41,630 nucleotides of DNA, from the IMG/VR virus record IMGVR_UViG_3300046507_000895, positions 1 through 41,630 of that record; one strand, given 5' to 3'. The position numbers were made by a program, and so were the translations under genes. The stretch is from a virus. This document shows positions 1-7,400 of this stretch, piece by piece. The first letter of the stretch is position 1. The number at the start of each line of letters is the position of its first letter. The notes below the pieces were generated by a model. It ran no database searches, had not been told where the DNA came from, and saw only the letters and a program-made list of their open reading frames with translations.

Positions 1-660
1 ATGTGTAACCGCGCACGCGCACCAGGCGATGCGGATTTCCTCTTCTCGCAGTTCCGCCTGAACTGGGCGACGCCGCGGCCGATGGACAACAGGTTCAATC
101 CCGCCGAGCTCGTCCCGAAGTCGCGCGCTCACGTCATCCGGGAGGATGAACGCGGCAGAGGCGTCGACATCATGGGCTGGGACGTGCTGAGTGGTGCCGC
201 GGCCTGGCCGATGACGAACGTCCGCAATCTTCGCCTACCGCAGTGGAAAGCGCTCGCGAGCGATCCCGAGAAACGCTGCCTGATCCCCGTCTCGGAATTC
301 GCGGAATGGACGCCGGGTCCGATCGATCTCGGCGACGGCAAGAAGCCGATCAAGGGTGAGATGTGGTTTGCTGTGTCGGACCAGCCCGTGTTCGCGATTG
401 CAGGCTTCTGGCAAGAGATCGTCGGTGAACGCTTCTTCGCCATGGTGACGTGTGACGCGAACGAAATGGTCGCGCCGATCCATCCGAAGGCAATGGTGAC
501 GATCGTCGATCCAGAGCATTACGACCGCTGGCTAACCTGCGGTTACGACGAGGCCCTGACCCTGCAGCGCCCGTACGCCGCCAAGCGGATGACGGTGCGC
601 GGGCCGGACTTCCCGACCCGCGGCGTCCGAGACGCTAGGCCGCCTCGAGGTCTAGCGTAA
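1..660 (+). CDS. SRAP-family protein (SOS response-associated peptidase, YedK/HMCES-like)
   Basis: 219 residues, within the usual SRAP size range. Members of this family bind abasic sites in single-stranded DNA and form a covalent thiazolidine link through Cys2, shielding the lesion. The expected residues are present: Met-Cys at the start (Cys2), Asn73 in a TNVRN segment, Glu102 in the FAEW segment after RCLIP, and His161 in IHPKAM. The second-position motif is MCNR rather than the common MCGR. The window begins at this ATG, so its promoter is not visible. Its 3' end overlaps by 26 nt the 3' end of the opposing gene at 635-1015, which has a LexA-boxed promoter. SRAP genes are often carried by phages. 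The family call is from recognisable motifs; a role in protecting phage DNA is inference. Confidence 0.87.
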   Translation: MCNRARAPGDADFLFSQFRLNWATPRPMDNRFNPAELVPKSRAHVIREDERGRGVDIMGWDVLSGAAAWPMTNVRNLRLPQWKALASDPEKRCLIPVSEFAEWTPGPIDLGDGKKPIKGEMWFAVSDQPVFAIAGFWQEIVGERFFAMVTCDANEMVAPIHPKAMVTIVDPEHYDRWLTCGYDEALTLQRPYAAKRMTVRGPDFPTRGVRDARPPRGLA

Positions 661-1015
661 GCTCCGTCCCGCGGACGCGACCGTCCTTCACGCGATCGAG
701 GACCATCTTGACGCGATGCGGATCTTCGCCGGCGAATTGATATTCCTGGGCGCCGACCAGCAGGTCATCGGAACCACGCCAGAGCAGGATCAGAGGCGCT
801 TCGTCCTGCCAGAGCTCGACATGGCGCTCGAACACGAGATAGCGGCCGACGATCGCGTTGTTCCGATAGACGGCACCATCGCGCAGTGTGATGACCCTGT
901 TGATGGCCATCGGCTCGCCCGCTTCCAGCAGCAGCCATTGCCCGGCCATTGCCTCGGCATCGTAGCCGCGCATACCTGCTACAGTCTTCATGATATCGTC
1001 GCGCAACGTCGCCAT
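635..1015 (-). CDS. Hypothetical protein, SOS-regulated
   Basis: 126 residues with no recognised domain. It is soluble, acidic toward the end (ELTLDLEAA) and rich in short alternating hydrophobic stretches (VITLRDGAVYR, YLVFERHVELW), which suggests a small beta-rich fold. The start at 1015 is chosen because an AGGAAGG ribosome site lies 9 nt upstream; an ATG at 1024 would sit on top of that site. Upstream is a promoter with a LexA box in its spacer (1050-1078), so expression should rise with DNA damage. It converges on the SRAP gene with a 26-nt overlap. The function is unknown; the regulation is the best clue, pointing to DNA-damage response or induction. Confidence 0.62.
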   Translation of the reverse strand: MATLRDDIMKTVAGMRGYDAEAMAGQWLLLEAGEPMAINRVITLRDGAVYRNNAIVGRYLVFERHVELWQDEAPLILLWRGSDDLLVGAQEYQFAGEDPHRVKMVLDRVKDGRVRGTELTLDLEAA

Positions 1016-1049
1016 CGCCTGCATCCTTCCTGCGAATCGGGGGAGCGCC

Positions 1050-1078
1050 GATATACGATGTTCTCTTTTCGTTCGCAA
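1050..1078 (-). promoter_or_regulatory. Sigma-70-like promoter for the 635-1015 gene
   Basis: Reading leftward, the -35 element is TTGCGA (1073-1078), followed by a 17-nt spacer and a -10 element TATATC (1050-1055). The transcript would start about 25-30 nt upstream of the AGGAAGG ribosome site. The LexA box at 1060-1074 fills the spacer and overlaps the -35 element. Confidence 0.65.
1060..1074. promoter_or_regulatory. LexA (SOS) box, GTTC-N7-GTTC
   Basis: GTTCTCTTTTCGTTC matches exactly the direct-repeat LexA site GTTC-N7-GTTC known from alphaproteobacteria. It lies between the divergent genes at 635-1015 and 1098-1553, inside the promoter spacer of the leftward gene. It is 24 nt upstream of the rightward start and could also influence that gene. 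Confidence 0.75.
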
Positions 1079-1097
1079 ACCGCGTATGATCCGGTGC

Positions 1098-1553
1098 ATG
1101 CGATTCGACCGCGATTTAATGATCTTCAAAGGCCTGTGTGCGCTCAGCGAATATGCGGACGCGGCATATCAGACGCCGCTCAAGCCCACGTTCGGCCTCC
1201 GGTTCGCGCTGGCGTTCCTCTACAGCCAGAGCAATGGCGAGGTCAGCGCCTTCACCGACTTCTGGAACGCGGTGCAGGACCCGCAAGAGGGGGCGTATCA
1301 TCCTGATCGCGGCCAGTATCAGCGGGCGACCGATGCCAGGACGGCGCTCAACGGCATCATGAACGCGATGCCACAGTGGAAGTGCCCGGGCGTGCCGCAT
1401 CGCATGATCAACGCCGCGCGATCGTTGGGCAATGCCGATCAGGTGTTTCGCGAGGCACGCGAGGAAGAGAAAAAGCGCCTTGCCGAATGGGAAGCGCAAG
1501 AACGGGCGCGACGTGAGGCGCAACGCAAGAGCCGGGATTGCGGCTATCTTTAG
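1098..1553 (+). CDS. Hypothetical protein
   Basis: 151 residues, not recognised. The first two thirds read as a compact helical domain (DLMIFKGLCALSEYAD, then FWNAVQDPQEGAYHPDRGQYQRATDARTALNGIM). The last 40 residues are a highly charged helix (EAREEEKKRLAEWEAQERARREAQRK). The start at 1098 is the second of two nearby in-frame ATGs (the other is at 1086) and no strong ribosome site decides between them. It is divergent from the SOS-controlled gene across an 82-nt gap holding the LexA box, so it may be damage-responsive too. Confidence 0.55.
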   Translation: MRFDRDLMIFKGLCALSEYADAAYQTPLKPTFGLRFALAFLYSQSNGEVSAFTDFWNAVQDPQEGAYHPDRGQYQRATDARTALNGIMNAMPQWKCPGVPHRMINAARSLGNADQVFREAREEEKKRLAEWEAQERARREAQRKSRDCGYL

Positions 1554-1565
1554 CGGCGACAAAAC

Positions 1566-1614
1566 GTAACCTCACGTTACTTTTCCTGTTGACTGGAATG
1601 TAACGTGAGGTTAC
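1566..1614. promoter_or_regulatory. Paired dyad operators, GTAAC-N5-GTTAC, around a promoter-like site
   Basis: Two 15-bp elements, GTAACCTCACGTTAC (1566-1580) and GTAACGTGAGGTTAC (1600-1614), are exact reverse complements. Each is itself a dyad with 5-bp arms GTAAC/GTTAC. Their centres are 34 bp apart. Between them is a -35-like TTGACT (1589-1594), and the second dyad covers the expected -10 area (TACACG at 1612-1617 after a 17-nt spacer). The arrangement fits repression of a rightward promoter that reads the 20-codon ORF and possibly the XRE gene. Which protein binds is inference; the XRE protein at 1807-2034 is the nearest candidate. Confidence 0.6.
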
Positions 1615-1681
1615 ACGTTTCTTGTCAGACGGCGACGGTGTCCACCCAAGCCCGCTGACACACCGAAAGGAGCGAGTAGCA

Positions 1682-1744
1682 ATGAGCTTCTCAATCCGCC
1701 TTCGGATTTGGAAAGTGACCATCGGGTTCACGATCCAAGCCTAG
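1682..1744 (+). CDS. 20-residue micropeptide ORF
   Basis: Begins MSFSIRLRIWKVTIGF and ends TIQA. Hydrophobic and polar or basic residues alternate almost strictly, like a single amphipathic beta strand with net charge about +4. A strong ribosome site, AAAGGAG (1666-1672), sits 9 nt upstream. The stop codon is 5 nt before a perfect 12-bp hairpin. Promoter-like site, good ribosome site, short ORF and hairpin together look like a designed expression unit rather than chance. The function is unknown; membrane activity, binding to the neighbouring regulator, or a leader-peptide role are all possible. Confidence 0.45.
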   Translation: MSFSIRLRIWKVTIGFTIQA

Positions 1745-1749
1745 AAGGC

Positions 1750-1779
1750 CCCCGCCCCGGTCTGGACACCGGGGCGGGG
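1750..1779 (+). terminator. Strong GC hairpin after the micropeptide ORF
   Basis: Perfect 12-bp stem, CCCCGCCCCGGT paired with ACCGGGGCGGGG, with the 6-nt loop CTGGAC. There is no clear T run after it, so it is either a non-canonical terminator or an attenuator that limits reading into the XRE gene 27 nt downstream. Confidence 0.55.
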
Positions 1780-1806
1780 TTCGGTTGCCAAAATACGGTG
1801 GTATTG

Positions 1807-2034
1807 ATGACGATGCAAGGTGAAGCGCTCCGCGCCCTCCGTCGCGACCTTGGACTATCCCAAGACGCCTTCGGAGGCGCAATCGGCATGAGCCGTAAGG
1901 CGATCAACGAAATGGAAACGGGCAAAGCCCCGATTGAGCGTCGGACCGAGTTGGCCGCGCTCTACCTCGCCGAGCATCCCGACGTCATCGATCTCGCTGC
2001 CGACCGCAATAGCCACTTGGAAGCGGCATCTTGA
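1807..2034 (+). CDS. Small XRE-family transcription regulator
   Basis: 75 residues from ATG 1807 (an alternative ATG is at 1813). Nearly the whole protein is one helix-turn-helix domain: ALRRDLGLSQDAFGGAIGMSRKAINEMETG matches the XRE pattern (LGLSQ..A...GMSR..I...E.G). No other domain is present, so it probably acts as a dimeric repressor. It lies downstream of the double GTAAC dyad and the micropeptide ORF and may control them. Its 3' end overlaps the opposing Rz1-like gene by 50 nt. XRE identity is firm; the target is inference. Confidence 0.78.
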   Translation: MTMQGEALRALRRDLGLSQDAFGGAIGMSRKAINEMETGKAPIERRTELAALYLAEHPDVIDLAADRNSHLEAAS

Positions 2035-2320
2035 GGTCCCCTGCCCAGCCGCAGACGCGCGCGACCTTGTCGCGGTGCGAGCGGCCCCAATCGAGCATTG
2101 CGTTCCACCACGCCCGCTCGGCCTGTTCGGCCGGGCAGGGGTCGGAGCGCAGATTGGTCGGGCAGGGATCGAGCGCCGCCACCGGATAGGCCGGCTCGTC
2201 GTCGACCTTGAGATCAGCGGCAGGCGGGAATTGCAGAGACGTCACGACCCTGCTGCCGCAGGATGGCGCAGCCAGTGCGACGGCGAGCATCATCGCCACC
2301 CGAAGCGTTCTTGAGCGCAT
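1985..2320 (-). CDS. Rz1-like outer-membrane spanin lipoprotein
   Basis: 111 residues. It starts with a basic residue cluster and a hydrophobic stretch ending at LAAPSC, a lipoprotein signal with the lipidated cysteine at residue 21. The mature part is proline-rich near the start (FPPAADLKVDDEPAYP) and carries several cysteines. The gene begins inside the end of the Rz gene in another frame (107-nt overlap), the classic Rz/Rz1 arrangement. It would pair with Rz to fuse inner and outer membranes in the last step of lysis. It is longer than typical Rz1 (about 60 residues), so the C-terminal half is an extension or the true stop is obscured. The tail end overlaps the XRE gene. Confidence 0.62.
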   Translation of the reverse strand: MRSRTLRVAMMLAVALAAPSCGSRVVTSLQFPPAADLKVDDEPAYPVAALDPCPTNLRSDPCPAEQAERAWWNAMLDWGRSHRDKVARVCGWAGDLKMPLPSGYCGRQRDR

Positions 2321-2582
2321 CGTTCAACTCCTGTTTCTGTTGGTCCTGGCGGCGGGTGTTCTCGACCCGCGCCGCCGAGGCGTTCGTGTTCGCGTCGCCG
2401 ACCTTCTGGATCGTGTCGATCGTGCGAGCCTGCTCCTTCACGACCTCGCCCGACTTTCCGTCGTGCCGGCCGAACGCGTAGATGGTGCCGACGATCGCCA
2501 GCACGATCAGTGCAAGGCTGCCGCAGAAGATCAGCCCGGCCAGCTTGGGGCCGAACCGCGCGATGAGAAATTGCGGGATCAC
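2214..2582 (-). CDS. Rz-like inner-membrane spanin
   Basis: 122 residues. One membrane helix lies near the N-terminus (about residues 13-37: KLAGLIFCGSLALIVLAIVGTIYAF), followed by a long charged helical region (VVKEQARTIDTIQKVGDANTNASAARVENTRRQDQQKQELNDAL) that should span the periplasm as a coiled coil. This is the i-spanin plan. It starts at GTG 2582 in a GTGA overlap with the upstream membrane-protein gene and contains the Rz1 start in another frame. It functions with Rz1 in outer-membrane disruption. Confidence 0.75.
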   Translation of the reverse strand: MIPQFLIARFGPKLAGLIFCGSLALIVLAIVGTIYAFGRHDGKSGEVVKEQARTIDTIQKVGDANTNASAARVENTRRQDQQKQELNDALKNASGGDDARRRTGCAILRQQGRDVSAIPACR

Positions 2583-2977
2583 GACGTCTGCGCTCCTGTC
2601 TGGACGATGACCGCCGGCGCCGGTGGGGCGGGCGGAACAGGCGGAGGCGGAGGGGTGGCAGCAACCACCGCCGCAGCGATGGCCTGCACCTCTTGGTCAG
2701 AGACGCGGAATTTCAAGCCCAAGGCGTTGATGTCGATGTCGCGTTTGACGAGCAGTCCGGCATAGCCAGTGATGACGATGCCGATCAGCAACATCGCCCC
2801 TGCCGCGAGGTAGAAGACATAAGTCGGGCGCTCGCGGACCAAATAGAGCCCGACGCTGGCGAACGCCGTCATCGCCACGCCGGCGCCGCAGAGCAGCATC
2901 AACGCCCAGGCGCGGCGCCCTTCGGGGTCTAGCAGTGCCCGGAACGGCGTGGCGAGGGCATGGAAGAACGCCCTCAC
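2579..2977 (-). CDS. Membrane protein in lysis cassette, holin candidate
   Basis: 132 residues from GTG 2977, which overlaps the endolysin stop (GTGA). It has two hydrophobic helices (ALMLLCGAGVAMTAFASVGLYLV and YVFYLAAGAMLLIGIVITGYAGLLV) and then a proline-rich tail (PPPPPVPPAPPAPA). A two-helix protein next to an endolysin and spanins is a reasonable holin or holin-like candidate. No family signature is recognisable, and the proline-rich tail is unusual for a holin. An in-frame GTG at 3010 would give a longer form. Confidence 0.6.
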   Translation of the reverse strand: MRAFFHALATPFRALLDPEGRRAWALMLLCGAGVAMTAFASVGLYLVRERPTYVFYLAAGAMLLIGIVITGYAGLLVKRDIDINALGLKFRVSDQEVQAIAAAVVAATPPPPPVPPAPPAPAVIVQTGAQTS

Positions 2978-3447
2978 CGCGCCCACTCGCCGGTTTTGCC
3001 GTGCAGCCACGACAGGAACTGCCCGACAGTCTTGCCCTTCAGGATCGACGGATTGGCGTTGGTGGCGGCCGGCCCGGCGAGCAGGTCCGCTCGCGCGGTG
3101 ACGTCAGCACCGATCACCAGCGCTGCCATGCCGGCGCCGAAGAAGTGCGCGGCGTAGAGCGAGGCCTTATTGATCGGGATGCCCTTCGCCCGAAGAATGG
3201 CCACGTTCTTGCCGGTAAAGGTCTTGGCGCGCCGCGTCTGCTCTTCTGGCGACGGCTTCAAGCCGCCGAACGCCTGCGACGGATCGGTGCCCCATTGGCC
3301 GCCCTCGCCGATCCAGGTCGACCTGATGAATTGATAGAGCCCGGAGCCGCTTGAAGTCGGGGCCTTGATGTACGGGCGGTTCCCGCTCTCGATCTTGGCG
3401 AGCAACGGCCAATAGTCGGCCGGGATCAAATCTGCGTCGGTGGTCAT
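2974..3447 (-). CDS. Endolysin, lytic transglycosylase-like
   Basis: 157 residues, a single enzymatic domain without a signal peptide. The lysozyme-fold transglycosylase motifs are visible: the catalytic Glu20 in KIESGN, then GLYQF (residues 36-40), then a helical body with SLYAAHFFGAGMA. It should cleave the glycan strand of peptidoglycan after being released through a holin. It starts with ATGA coupling to the upstream coiled-coil gene and ends in a GTGA overlap with the holin candidate. Confidence 0.82.
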   Translation of the reverse strand: MTTDADLIPADYWPLLAKIESGNRPYIKAPTSSGSGLYQFIRSTWIGEGGQWGTDPSQAFGGLKPSPEEQTRRAKTFTGKNVAILRAKGIPINKASLYAAHFFGAGMAALVIGADVTARADLLAGPAATNANPSILKGKTVGQFLSWLHGKTGEWAR

Positions 3448-3887
3448 ACATCACGTCCTTTCTTCGCATCGTCGATGACGCGAGCTGCTGAAATCTCGGT
3501 TTGGACGGCTTGGCGCTTGTCGCCCGGCTCGGGGCGCATGCGCTTCAGGAAGGCTTTGGCGCGGCGCTCGGCCGCCTTTCGCTCAAGATCACCGTCGGCG
3601 TGGAGTATGGCGTACAGATGGTCCAACGCCTCCTCGAGGTGAGCCGCGTGCACCATGAGCGGGCGAAGGCTTGCCGCCTCCGCGCGCAACGATGCCATCT
3701 CTTCCCGCGCCGCAGTGAGCAGATCGAAGGTGAGACTGTCGCGATGCTCTTCGAGCTTCACGTCGGCTTCGCGCTGCGCGCGCTGGTCATCTCGCCGACC
3801 GGACCACCAGCCGCCGACCGCCTGGGCGAATATTGTCGTGCCGCCGCCGCCAAGCGCGATAGCCGCCGCCTCGACTAGCGATGTCAT
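3444..3887 (-). CDS. Hypothetical coiled-coil protein with N-terminal membrane segment
   Basis: 147 residues. A weakly hydrophobic N-terminal stretch (VEAAAIALGGGGTTIFAQAVGGWW) is followed by a long charged helix (residues 30-120, rich in Glu, Arg and Ala) predicted to form a coiled coil. It is the first sizeable gene of the lysis run and couples to the endolysin by ATGA. No family is recognised. It may be a lysis accessory or a structural tail-associated protein. Confidence 0.65.
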   Translation of the reverse strand: MTSLVEAAAIALGGGGTTIFAQAVGGWWSGRRDDQRAQREADVKLEEHRDSLTFDLLTAAREEMASLRAEAASLRPLMVHAAHLEEALDHLYAILHADGDLERKAAERRAKAFLKRMRPEPGDKRQAVQTEISAARVIDDAKKGRDV

Positions 3888-3937
3888 AGCAGCGCTTCAG
3901 CCGCGACATGCGCGGCGCACATTGCGGGATCGGTCAT
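3884..3937 (-). CDS. 17-residue coupled leader ORF
   Basis: Starts MTDPAMCAAHVAAEALL; its stop overlaps the start of the 3444-3887 gene as ATGA. The same 4-nt coupling runs through the whole lysis operon, which is the main reason to list it. A GCGAG stretch lies upstream but is not a strong ribosome site. It may be translated only to couple ribosomes to the next gene. Confidence 0.3.
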   Translation of the reverse strand: MTDPAMCAAHVAAEALL

Positions 3938-4031
3938 GTCGGATACTCGCGTGGGAGGGGTGGTTTATAGGTCCATATCGGACGGTATATTCAGGGTTTT
4001 CGACGCCGCCGCCGTTGGGTAGAATTACCCA
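3938..4031. other. Divergent intergenic region, lysis operon versus small membrane protein
   Basis: AT-richer than its surroundings. It holds TATATT (3986-3991, plus strand) and TATAAA (reverse strand, 3964-3969), both possible -10 elements, but no convincing -35 for either. A short imperfect palindrome, GGGTAGAATTACCC (4018-4031), directly abuts the plus-strand start codon. Confidence 0.35.
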
Positions 4032-4193
4032 ATGTCTCGGTATGATCGTAGGCAGGAGCGCAAGCGCTTCCTGATCGTCGCAGCGGTAATCGTTGTCTTT
4101 GCTGGCCTGATGTACGTGTGGGGCCACAGCTTCAACGCTGGAATATCCAGTATGGGCCAGGCGACCAGCCAAAGCGGGCAGGACCTAGACTAA
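4032..4193 (+). CDS. 53-residue single-pass membrane protein (moron candidate)
   Basis: Begins MSRYDRRQERKRF, a cluster of six basic residues, then one membrane helix (residues 13-30, FLIVAAVIVVFAGLMYVW), then a polar tail rich in Ser and Gln. The topology would be N-in. It is on the plus strand inside a long minus-strand late region, which is typical of independently expressed 'moron' genes. No clear ribosome site precedes it; instead a GGGTA/TACCC dyad touches the ATG. The function is unknown; superinfection exclusion or host-envelope modification are family-free guesses. Confidence 0.5.
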   Translation: MSRYDRRQERKRFLIVAAVIVVFAGLMYVWGHSFNAGISSMGQATSQSGQDLD

Positions 4194-4257
4194 TAAGTCA
4201 GAGCAGGGCGATGCGCGCCGATGGTCCGACCTATGGATCTCAGCCGAGCCGGAAAGC

Positions 4258-4419
4258 TCAGGTTAAAGGGGCGATCTCGCACTCGACGCATTGGGTTCTG
4301 CTCGGGTGGATATATTCCCCGCAACGGCACACGCCGGGCACCGGCGCAGGGCGCTCCCAAAAAATGAAACGCCCGGGCGCATTGAAGATCGTTAGCAGGA
4401 CCGCTCCGAGTTTCGGCAT
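4258..4419 (-). CDS. 53-residue protein with CxC...CxxC zinc-ribbon-like motif
   Basis: After a hydrophobic start (LGAVLLTIF) come Cys31, Cys33, Cys44 and Cys47 (VCRCGEYIHPSRTQCVECE), a spacing that suits binding one zinc ion. It follows the large tail gene on the same strand after a 47-nt gap, and its 3' end faces that of the membrane protein at 4032-4193. No other frame here has such a motif. No family name is recognised. Confidence 0.5.
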   Translation of the reverse strand: MPKLGAVLLTIFNAPGRFIFWERPAPVPGVCRCGEYIHPSRTQCVECEIAPLT

Positions 4420-4466
4420 GGGCGCATAATACGCGCATTCCCGGCCGACCTCAAGCGCGCGAGGGC

Positions 4467-7400
4467 CTACGCCAGCGCCACGATCCGCTTGAACAGCGCC
4501 CGCATCTGGTTCGACTTAAATCGCTTGTTCGCCCGCCGCGACAGGTGCGTGGTGTCGTTATAGGCCCCGTTCGGGTTCAGAATGTCCCACTGGCACTTGA
4601 CCGGATCTGAGTTCTGATAGGCGTAGAAATCGTAGATCGGGACATTTGCAGCCCAGCCGACCGCGCGCCCTTGTTCCGTGATCCTGTCGGAAAGAGCACG
4701 GGCGAAGGTCGTCGTGGTGGACTCCGGATCGGTGAACAGCACCACACTTCCGCTCAACTGCGCGTTGGTGATAATCGCGGTCGCCTGCTGGTTGTACATC
4801 GCCCAGGCAGTGCCGCCGGCGTTCATGTCGTTGGTGTCGTCGCCGCAGCCGAACCACAGCGAACAGCCGAGCACGCGGACGGGATAGGCGTAGCTCGACT
4901 CAACGTCGTCATCTAGCGACAGGTTGCCAACGTTGTAGCCGTTGGCGCCGCCATTGAAGAACACGAAAGATTTCGCGGCCGGATTGTAGGCATAGCAAAG
5001 GCACAAGTGTACCGGGTTGCCAACCGCCTTGATGCTCCAAGCATTGCTAGCGATGGTGGTGTCGTAGGTGCGGACGATGAGCGCCTTCGTCGACATGCTG
5101 GCGCTCGTCGTGGTGGTCGTATTCGAGACGCTGTATGTCCCATCACCGCCGGGCGTGCCGCTCAATTGAGCAAGAATGGCCGTGCCGATGGCAACACCCG
5201 TGGTTCGAGTTAGCCTGTCGCCTACCCGGATCGTCCCGGTTGTGCCCGTCGTCGTCAGGACGCCGCCCGTGATCGACCCCGTGAATGTGGCCGATGTCGT
5301 GCTATTGCTGGTCGCGCCGGTTTCGTTCGCCGCGATCGGCGTCGTGCCGCCGTCCTTCGAAACCTCGGCGACGCCACGGCCGGTCTTGTCGGTATAGAAA
5401 TAGGCGATGAAACGGCTATTGGAGCGCCCTGGCGTAAATGTAAGGACAGTTCCTGCCGGGATGACGACATAAGTTTTGCCGAAATCAACGTCGACGGCGG
5501 TCGGCGCAGTCCCGGTATAGGTGATCCGGGCGTCATGCTTCATTGTGCCGCCAGAGAAGGTGGCCGACCCGGTGCCGCAGAAAGCCTCCGCTACGCTGTA
5601 CCCGTCAGTTTCGAGATCAGCCAGCATCTGTGATGCCCAGCTATTGGACCGGATATCGGTATCGCCCGTCAGTCCAACGCCGCCCTCGTGTGACGGCCCG
5701 ATGATACCAACTTTCACATGATCGATGATGCCCGCCCGAAGCTGATGAACCGAGGCAAGAAACTTGGAGAATTGCGTCGCACCGGCATAGTTCTTGAGCA
5801 GGGAATCGAGCGTTGGTGCCGGCTGCGAGGTATAGGCATTCCACAGCGCCTCGTCGGTTAGGCGCGCCGTCGTGTCATATTCCCACCAGCCGATGCAGCC
5901 ATTTAGTATATTCACGCCGTTGGTATTGCCGCTGCCCTTTGGCCCGCCGAGCGATGCTGCGGTCACCGCCACACCATTGTTGTAGGCAAAGGGATGGGAC
6001 GTCTCAAAGGCGCTGCCGCCGCCGAACGTACCCGTAGCGCTCGCATCCCATGTGCGACCGATTGTTGCCCCATTCGCGAAGGTATCGTTCCCAAGGCTGC
6101 TACCGGTGTTGTGGAAAGCGGGATCAGACATGCTCAGCAAAGAGTTGGTGTTCACGAACCATGCGCCGAGGTTATTCAGCCCGAGAATATCCGCAGGTGC
6201 CCCGTAATTTCTGATGCGAACGTCCGAGATGCCCATCAACAGGTAGCCCTGCGTCGACTGCATCGCGGCAAGAAGTGCTGACCCTGCCGGGACCTGATCG
6301 GCTTCGCGGATCGATTGCGTCGCGATGTAGGGCACCGCTTCGGTGGAATTTACCGATGACGGATTATACTGAACATTCGCCTTGGCGATGCCGCCAGCCG
6401 GGGTGAACGTGACTGTCCCCGCCGTGGTGATCGTCAGATATTGAACAACCTTTCCATCTCCTGCAATCGATCCGTAGCCGGTACCGACTGCTGTTCCGGC
6501 AGCGCTCGTATAGGTGCTGCCAGGAGGTCCCCACGCAATGACAGCATGGACACCAACCGGCAGTGTAATCGTTTCGGCAACAGGTGCACCCGGATTGGCA
6601 AGCAATTGCTGCGCGCGCGTGAATACGAGCAGACCTTTGCCTGGCCGAATGACCGGCACATTATTGCCATAGGTCGTCGGCGAATAGGTATACGGGTCGC
6701 TCGGCAGCATGTCGGTCGACCCGCTGTTGCGGGTTACGGTTGCTTGAGTGGCGGGAAGGGTGGCGCCGGCCGTGCGCAGATCAACCCGAATTCGGGTGGT
6801 CGATGGGACGGACCCGCGCACGCCGGGAATACCGGCGGGCCAGCCGGCGGAGGTTTTCGGGCCGTAACTGACGGAGTTGGTCAGGTCGTAATAGAACGCG
6901 CCGACGCCCCCGATATTGGACGTCGGGGGGCCATAGCCGTCGATCTCCTGGCCAACGCCCGGCGGGATGCTCGCGGCGCTCGCCGCGGCCGCGGCGGCAT
7001 AGTTGCCCGCATCGATGGCGGCTTGGGGCGCCCTCTTGATGAAGGATCCTGCGCCGAGCGCGAGGTCCGCCGCCACCGCAGCGATCTTGCTTGTCGCGCC
7101 CAGCAACAGATCTGTTGCCACTATCGCGATCTTGCTCGTGGCGCCGAGCAGCATGTCGGTAGCGACGGCACCGAATCCGGTATCGGCTAGCAGGAAGTTA
7201 ACCCAGCTTTTCGCCGACTTGGTGCCAGCGGCGCCCGGTGCGGTCGCGCCTTCCGCCCAGTTCTTCGCCACGCCGCTTTCAAGGTCAGCAATACGGACGA
7301 ACGCGCTCAAGCTCGTCGAATACCGGAACACGCCGGCGTTCGGCGTCTGACCGCCGGATGCGCCATAATCACCGGCTACCGAGGCGTGCGTCGCTGTGTC

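Noticed and set aside
3897-4172. 91-codon minus-strand ORF opposite the small membrane protein
   Set aside because: No ribosome site or hydrophobic pattern; the plus-strand 53-codon frame with a clear membrane helix fits better.
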